DNA from: Galaxea fascicularis
Taxonomy: Eukaryota; Cnidaria; Anthozoa; Scleractinia; Euphylliidae
Direction: 5' to 3'
NCBI GenBank assembly: GCA_948470475.1
Contig: OX419338.1
Location: 35,691,095 to 35,755,094 of the forward strand
Length of the DNA stretch: 64,000 nucleotides
Made by a program: the position numbers and the translations under genes. The notes beneath the pieces were generated by a model, which did no database searches, was not told the origin of the DNA, and worked only from the letters and a program-made list of their open reading frames with translations. Shown piece by piece: positions 57,601 through 64,000 of the stretch; position 1 is the stretch's first letter; the number at the start of each line of letters is the position of its first letter.

Positions 57601-59578
57601 ATTTCGCAATTGAAAAGCCCCCTGTTTGATAGAGGTTTTACAGCGAATGTTGCAATGACAAATTAACAAAGCTTGTATATTGTACAGTTTGGAAACTGTA
57701 TCACACATAACAGTAGGCTTTCCTTACATTTCATTATTTGTTTTAAATCTCAGCAAATCAGAAAAGGCAAATCTTCACCATAAAATCTTTTTTGTCCAAG
57801 ATTCATTCATTATAGAAGACTAAACAAAGTTAGGTCAGATACGAAAAGATTCGTGGGGAAGATGACTGATCAAATAGAAAAACATCTTTAAAAAGTAATT
57901 GAGATATTTGATTTTTATCGGAACTTTAATACAATTTATTCTTTGTTCTATGTTGAACTTTTCCGAGCTCAGGAATAAAAAGAATTGGTATAATATTGCT
58001 TTCCAACTAGGAAATCGTATTATCAATTAATTGCAACTTGGATGACTAGAATATTTTTATAATATGTCATCTCAAAGTTTAGTTTAGAGTTAGCTTTTTC
58101 AAGAAATTCATTGGAGTGCAAGCGTCAGGCAAGGTGCTAGTTATCATGGCAATCTAAATTTCATTGCTCATGAATATGTCTCGACGACACCAGTACGTAT
58201 TAACACTGAAACAAAGAGGTGTTAAGTTGGTGATAAAATAGCCGAAAATATGAAACATAAAAGCAGTGTTTTAACAGTTTGTTATACCTTTGCTATTTGG
58301 AAACTACACGAAAAATGCTCTGTATAAGAATCGATTGAGATTGTGAATAATGTTCTGATGCCTGGCGCGTGGACGGTTTTGTCTACTACTACAATCTTTT
58401 TAAGCTTTTCTCTTATCTTTTCTAATTACTCATTAGCGCACCGAGTACCTGATGAGCGAGTGATTCTATGGTTACAAATCTCGTGCACAAAAACCAATAT
58501 GTTCACTAATGCATTCACATGCAGTGTAGTTGTATATTGTGCTTGAGAAAGTTTACTGGGCTAAAATCTGGCATTAACCTTTTGCTCCTTAAACGAGCAA
58601 GTGATAAGTGTAATGTGTTTTTAGGATAAGCCGTGTAATGTTGAAACACCTTAGACCCCCCAAATGGTTTAAATGTGCAAACGTTAACAGCTTTATATTG
58701 TGAACTGGTTACAATTAACAATTGTATCATTCAAAATAATGTTGACTTCTGTTTGCTTTTGTACACGCTTCCTTCGTTTTCTTCGTTTTCAATATCGTAA
58801 ACCAGCGCATTCTAGCTGTTAGTTTGTAAATCTTAGTTACCGTTGTTATCTAGTCCAGAGTTGGGATAGGTTTGCTGCTTACACCCGTCGATTTTACAAC
58901 TCACTGTAACTCAATGGATATTTATATGACAAAATCGAACATTTTCTTTTGTTTAGTGGTTGCCAGCAATTTGAAATATTGTCTTTGCAGCTTACAAAAC
59001 TGTAAAAAGCGAATTACACCAGTATGTAACACATAAAACCGTAGACACTAACCGATTAAAACGCAAATGAAATCGTTATGTCTTGATATTATGGAAATCG
59101 GCAAAGTTCATTTTAATGAACCACGATAGTTTAAAAAAAAATTAAAATACTGCCGACTAAGTATAGACAGTACATGAAATCCATGTTCATTCTGGGGATC
59201 TTCTCTGGAGACCGAAACTAGTTCGACTTAGCCTGGACATTTCAAACGGAAAACATTTGAGTTGTCACGTTGAGTGTGATTGGCCAGGTGAGAAAGGGGG
59301 AGGGGAGAGCGAGGAGTGGTGGTAACTTAGTAACTTTGCCGGAGGGCTCCACCCAAAGGTTCAGCTCTGTCTCCTTACACACAGTAGCAAGTTTTGCTGA
59401 AATGAAAACCTGTTTAAAGATAGGTAAAAACTGTACCTTTCTTATACCTCGATAATAAGCGCTAGCCAATGCTCACCAAGGGATCACCAAGATATTTCCT
59501 ACCGGTTTTACACAGGAGGACCTGTACTCTTTACTTTGTGATTTTTGTCCAAAAAATTATTCCTTTTGTTAACAAGCA

Positions 59579-59580
<2 letters not shown>
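54676..59580. other. 3'UTR of the forkhead gene, then no gene recognised
   Basis: AATAAA at 54712-54717 and again near 54824 are candidate polyadenylation signals 40-150 bases after the stop. Beyond these I see only AT-rich sequence with short chance frames and a T-run near 55292-55306. Confidence 0.5.

Positions 59581-59583
<3 letters not shown>

Positions 59584-59612
<29 letters not shown>
59584..59612. repeat. (AT)n microsatellite
   Basis: Alternating T and A for 29 bases. Confidence 0.9.
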
Positions 59613-59614
<2 letters not shown>

Positions 59615-59734
59615 CCGTTTTACGAAGTCACAGACTACTTTTGTGATCCTTAACAACACTGAAATTTTCAACTTAGCCATCCAGGTGCCTCCCAGGGCGG
59701 GCCGCTTGTCTCTCACCATTATTGGGTATGAGTT

Positions 59735-59900
59735 TGTTGGTTCTCTACTCTGCTCCGAGAGGTTTTTCACCGGGTACTCCGGTTTTCCCCTCTCTTCAAA
59801 AACCAACATTTGATTTGATTTAAGAATTGTTAGTTTTCTTTGTAAGGCGTATTTGAAAATTTACGTTGAATTTGCGCGGTATAAATAAATATTTACCATT
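59735..59900 (+). repeat. Interspersed repeat pieces (TACTCCGGTTTTCCCCTCTC; ATAAATAAATATT tail)
   Basis: GGGTACTCCGGTTTTCCCCT followed by CTTCAAAAACCAACATTTGA is sequence I recall as a frequent marine-invertebrate repeat. 59848-59900 matches the tail at 42798. Both are probably 3' remnants of retroelements. Confidence 0.5.
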
Positions 59901-60129
59901 ATTTGTTATTAACGTCTTGATTTCTAGAGTTTTGCATTGTTTGTTGTTATATTTACCGAATAAGCAATAGTTTCCCGGAAAATCGTAAACATTCTCTTGG
60001 GCACTGGGACTCATGTGATCCTCATACAAGCTCTCAACAGTGTCAACAGGATCCAGAAAACTCCCAAACAACAGAAAATAACGTCTTAAGACGAGGATTA
60101 ATTCTAAAAGGAAATCGAGCAAATTAAAA

Positions 60130-60330
60130 ACCATTAGAGTGATCAGCATCAAATTTCTCCTTGCAATATCAATGCTTTATAAAACAGAGTGGTCATGAGA
60201 ATTAAGGATAGGATCACAAGATGAGTTTGCTTCAGTGATATTTGAACAATTTCTCCCTACTACTTCTATTCTATCAGTGGGAAATGTGAAGGAGCAACAA
60301 ATGAGAATTTAAATTTTGATCTTAGGGTTT
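60130..60330. repeat. Dispersed MITE-like repeat, AACCCTAAGA..TCTTAGGGTT family
   Basis: AGAGTGATCAGCATCAAATT, TCTCCTTGCAATATCA, AGAGTGGTCATGAGAATTAA and CAATTTCTCCCTACTACTTC to GATCTTAGGGTTT match the copy at 4583-4784 along its whole length. It is one of the two most complete copies in the window. Confidence 0.75.
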
Positions 60331-61485
60331 ACAGGTTTAATATGTCGTACGATCGTTTCACTTGATTCAGTAAATCGAATGAAGAACTCAAAGAATTGTG
60401 TTAAGATGTCTTACGGATTTAATAATATAGTCTTACTTTCCTGTGTTCGTTTAAAATTTAGGTCATCAGGAATAAAAGTAACTTGTGTGTACCTTATAAG
60501 AAATCGAATAGAACAAAATAGTTTTACCTACATCAATCAGTTTGTTATTAAGCTTAACTCTTCAGGTGTAAGAATGGCCGCATATGACACTATTGAATGA
60601 AAATATTTTTACGTCCCTGGTGTGCAAGCCGGCTGATAAAATGTCTTAAGAACAAAAAGAACAGTTTGGTCCGGAATTTATTGTAAAATTAATGAAGGTG
60701 TTTATTAGTAAAGTTTCATTTGAATAGTACCGTTGCAGGTTAGTATTCCATCAACGCATTTAGAAACTTAGAAATACCTCATACACTATCATTGATAGGA
60801 TCCATACGACAGGTTTCATATGGTTAGTTACACTTGAAGATTTGATCTACCAAAGTGCATGACTTAAAGTAACGTTACAGCCACCTTGTATAACATAGTA
60901 CAGTAAACCGGCACCACAGAAATCGAAGCAAAACTGCATAATAACTTTATTTGCCCTGACAATTATACGCCAGACTCTTAAGTTAAATCCGAATCAACGC
61001 GGCCCCATTAATTCCACCACAGTAGAAGTGCTATTAACGCTACTGAATTCATTTCAGAAGTCAAAGTAAAGGACGTCATCCAGAAAGCAAATAAGCACAA
61101 CTTAAATTAATTCCTCATTCTTGTATCAGAACTAGTCGAGAATGCTGAATCACTTCTACAGTAGCTAGAGAAAGCAGCAAAACTAGTGGGGCTACACTGC
61201 AATGAAAGTAAAACACAGTACATCTCTACGACCCCGAACCACCACGGCCTGCGATCGCTTTCAGGTGCAAGATCGAGATCATCCAGGCCCTCCTTTTGTG
61301 GAAACCCAACGGTCCAGTCCACTCTCTTGGCAGACAGACGGGTCTGGAGAGAGATCGTTCTTGGCCCCCCTACTGGAAGAGTCGAATGATGATGCTGATG
61401 AATGCAATTCCATGTTCGACCTCCCGGAGTGAAATCTCTAAGGGTCTTTCAAGAAAGAATATAACGTAGATGACTATATGTATAG
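60331..61485. other. No gene recognised
   Basis: Only short frames; 61186-61432 shows overlapping frames on both strands without a recognisable domain. Confidence 0.4.
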
Positions 61486-61608
61486 GTAATCACATGATTC
61501 CGAGTGCAATTTGGAATAAATAAGCATGAGTAAATTTTTTCAAAGACCAACAAAATTGCACGAGCCCATAGGGCGAGTGCAATTTGCGGTCTTTGAAAAA
61601 ATTTACGA

Positions 61609-61644
<36 letters not shown>

Positions 61645-61652
61645 GTGATTAC
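61486..61652. mobile_element. MITE, inverted repeat GTAATCACATGATT
   Basis: GTAATCACATGATT at 61486 pairs with the end at 61652, with a four-base offset after it. Then GAGTGCAATTTGGAATAAAT, AAGCA and AAATTTTTTCAAAGACC pair with the right arm with few mismatches. The centre is about 40 bases. It abuts the next element by only four bases. Confidence 0.85.
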
Positions 61653-61656
61653 TTAT

Positions 61657-62153
61657 TAATAATACACTTGAAAAAACAGACTACTTATAAAGCTTCAAGC
61701 CCATACATTGACTACTGAGGTACGCAGAAGGCATTGCCCTCGATCTTCCGAAACTTGAAGAAGCTTCGAAAATATCCGGAGATCACCGGAAGTGTTCGGT
61801 AATCTTCGGAAATGTTCGGTAATGTTCGGGTAATGTTCGGAAAGCTTCGGAAGTGTTTGGGTGATCGTCGGAAGCATTCGGGTGATCTTCGGAAGTGTTC
61901 GGCGATCTTCGGAAATCTTCGTGTGGGCTTCGGATTTCTTCGGAAGGTTTCAAACGATATTCGGCGGTCTTCGAAGTACATCGGTTGGTCTTCGGAAGTC
62001 TTCGAGTCTTCGTTTTAACTTCGGAAATCTTCGTTGTAATTTGCACTCGTGTTACACTTTTGCACTGGTGTTACACTTTCTGCACTTTGTTACACTTGAA
62101 CTGCACTGCTGTCAGCCAATCACAATCGAGTAATTTTTTCAAGTGTATTATTA
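61657..62153. mobile_element. Terminal-inverted-repeat element with a 10-bp-period CTTCGG array inside
   Basis: TAATAATACACTTGAAAAAA at 61657-61676 is the exact inverse of 62134-62153. TA at each end would fit a TA target duplication as in Tc1/mariner-type MITEs (inference). From about 61745 to 62035 the interior is a degenerate array of TTCGGAAATG/TTCGGTGATC-like units spaced 10 or 11 bases, with about 25 units. After it come TGCACTTTTGTTACACTT-like repeats (62040-62100). The many frames through the array are products of the repeat and not genes. Confidence 0.8.
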
Positions 62154-64000
62154 GGCCGGGTAAAGGATCAACAGGTGAGGCAATGATCAGATCAGAGGAC
62201 AGCAAAAAAGTCTTGCCTCGATCTACGACTAGATTACGATAATATTCAGTTGTTTTAGGGTTGCATTGTCAGTGTGTAGTCGTCAAAGAAATGGCTGAAC
62301 ATGAGTGGGACCTATTTGCAAAACTTTAGGGTACCACCGAGTTCCACTGAGAACTACCACAGTGATTCAGTTACAAAGGAGGAGCTCAAACAAGTTGATT
62401 AGACACTTCTCTTTCTGATAGGCACTGTCTTGTTGAAGACGTCAAGACGGAGAAACCAGCAAAACAAATATCATCTATTTTTAGCAACTTCAGAAGTGCT
62501 TTGGCGTGTTAGTATCAAAAACTTTGAAAACAGATTGTCCATAATGGTTTACAAATCGGCAATTCCTATCTTTGTCTGAATCCTTGGTAAGATATTGGAT
62601 ACATCTGAAGCAATATATCTTATTAATTCAGTCTCATCACAAAAGGTACCTCTTACATTTCAAATTTCACCCATATTCTTTTATTGAGGACACGCTTGTT
62701 TTAAAATTATCTCTACCCTCGGTTAGCCTCAATTAATTTCTTTACCCCTTAAATCGCGTATGGTGATTGTTGGTTTTTCACTCGACTGTCTATGAATTCA
62801 CAGTAATGAAACTGAGCCGTCAAGCATCACTTTCATGTTTGCTTCGCTACGTCGAACATAATGATACGAACAACTAAGCAGAGATAGTTTATTTTAAAAT
62901 TACCCATATCTTCTGGAGTTTCCTTCTCGCAAAAATAACTTCAAACACGTCTCTGTTATCCTAGTTTGTGTATTCTCGGCAAAACAACGTAAGCAAAAAT
63001 TTTGTACACACTTATATCAAGGGTTTAATGACGCAGTTGGGTTCTGTAGTTTTAATATACAATACTAGATTTAGAAATATTTGTTGAATAAAAATGCAAG
63101 TAATATTAAAGCAACTCCTACTAAGCCACGTGATTTGTAGACAACAAACAGCAATGATAAAAAATGGCGTACACGTGTTCGTGTTTGCTCGCGTTGCGAA
63201 AACAAGGAAGCGACAAGGGTATGGCCGCTTGATGTTTCCGTTTAGTTACAGCACAAGTATGCGCCGATAAAGCATGCTTCGGAAGTATTATTCCTGAGTT
63301 TGTCAATAATATTGTTTTTAGTTTGGAGTTATCATATCATCTCAAGCCAGAAATAGCGATGGTGCCTATATCTGTGAGGGGAAGTGTTTCGTTTGAGAAC
63401 CGCTAACATAAATAGTATTATTAATCAAAAAGTTATTTATGTAACAATTTCATCCAAACCAGAAAACATTGTGGTTTCCTAGAAGATCTGGCACAAACTC
63501 AAAACTATCAACTGAGAAACACAAGCACTTTGTTTTTGGTATCTACCCTTCTCAATCTGAAATTTAGGAGGCCAAGCCTTCCGCACTATCCCACCGTGAA
63601 GGAAACTAAGCGGCAGTTTACTTGAGAAAAAAGTAAGAAAAAAGTAAGAAAAAAGTAATCAAATCTGTAGTAATAAGGACTTGAATAGTTTCGGAATGAA
63701 ATAATCAGCAGATTTTTGCTTTTTTGTCTCGGTTTTTTTTTTCTACATTTTTTATATTTTTCAATGTGTTTTCCCTACTTGCTCCTTTGTATTTTTTCTT
63801 AGAATGGCACTTGCCTGGATAAATTTAACAGTCACGAGTCCACAGGCAAGATAAAGTTGAAATCTTTTCTCATCGGTTGTAACAGTGTATTGAAACTGAT
63901 GAGCTGAAGGGATTAAATATAGGTTCATACATCTAAATTTGGTGGGACACGTTCTGTTCTATCTAACAAATGTCGGTTGTTTCTTGGCATTCCTTACATA
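62154..64000. other. No gene recognised
   Basis: AT-rich. At 63625-63659 AAAAAGTAAG occurs three times in tandem. Nothing else supported. Confidence 0.4.

Noticed and set aside
59469..59813. 114-codon frame containing YIYIYIYIYIY
   Set aside because: Runs through the AT microsatellite and an interspersed repeat.
61695..62242. Several overlapping frames of 60-115 codons with repeated FGNLR or SEHYPN-like peptides
   Set aside because: They are translations of the 10-bp CTTCGG array in different frames.

Overview
This is a eukaryotic nuclear window, AT-rich, with short exons bounded by GT..AG, long introns and many short inverted-repeat elements. The protein content (a p53/p63/p73-family gene with vertebrate-like intron positions, a FOXQ2-type forkhead gene, a single-exon class A GPCR, CR1/L2-like LINE tails and a tRNA-derived SINE) points to a cnidarian, most likely an anthozoan such as a stony coral. 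No operons, rRNA or CRISPR are expected or seen.

Layout. 0-5.6 kb (+): the last seven recognisable exons of a multi-pass membrane protein gene of unknown family; its terminal exon appears to carry a frameshift. 5.6-12.8 kb: no gene, but foldback MITEs, a SINE and a LINE tail. 12.8-19.9 kb (+): a p53-family gene assembled here from 16 exons (494 codons) with DNA-binding domain, nuclear localisation signal and tetramerisation region, and no recognisable SAM domain. 21-28 kb: two intact single-exon genes for paralogous membrane proteins of about 310 residues (23.8-24.8 kb +, 27.1-28.0 kb -, tail to tail), plus a decayed third copy at 21.5 kb. Each protein appears to be two copies of a four-helix unit. 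I do not recognise the family, and it is the best candidate here for something undescribed. 28.6-30.5 kb: a region bounded by 32-bp perfect inverted repeats and containing a truncated LINE. 34.5-35.5 kb (-): a class A GPCR with altered signature motifs. 35.5-53.5 kb: gene-poor, with simple repeats, MITEs and a diverged tandem array near 49 kb. 53.65-54.68 kb (+): a FOXQ2-like transcription factor with a C-terminal eh1-like repressor motif. 54.7-64 kb: no gene recognised; repeats, including a transposon-like element whose body is a 10-bp-period CTTCGG array (61.66-62.15 kb).

The genes do not form an obvious pathway. The only local relationship by descent is the membrane-protein family at 21-28 kb. 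Gene models were joined by eye from splice signals and reading frame; transcripts would settle the exact ends.
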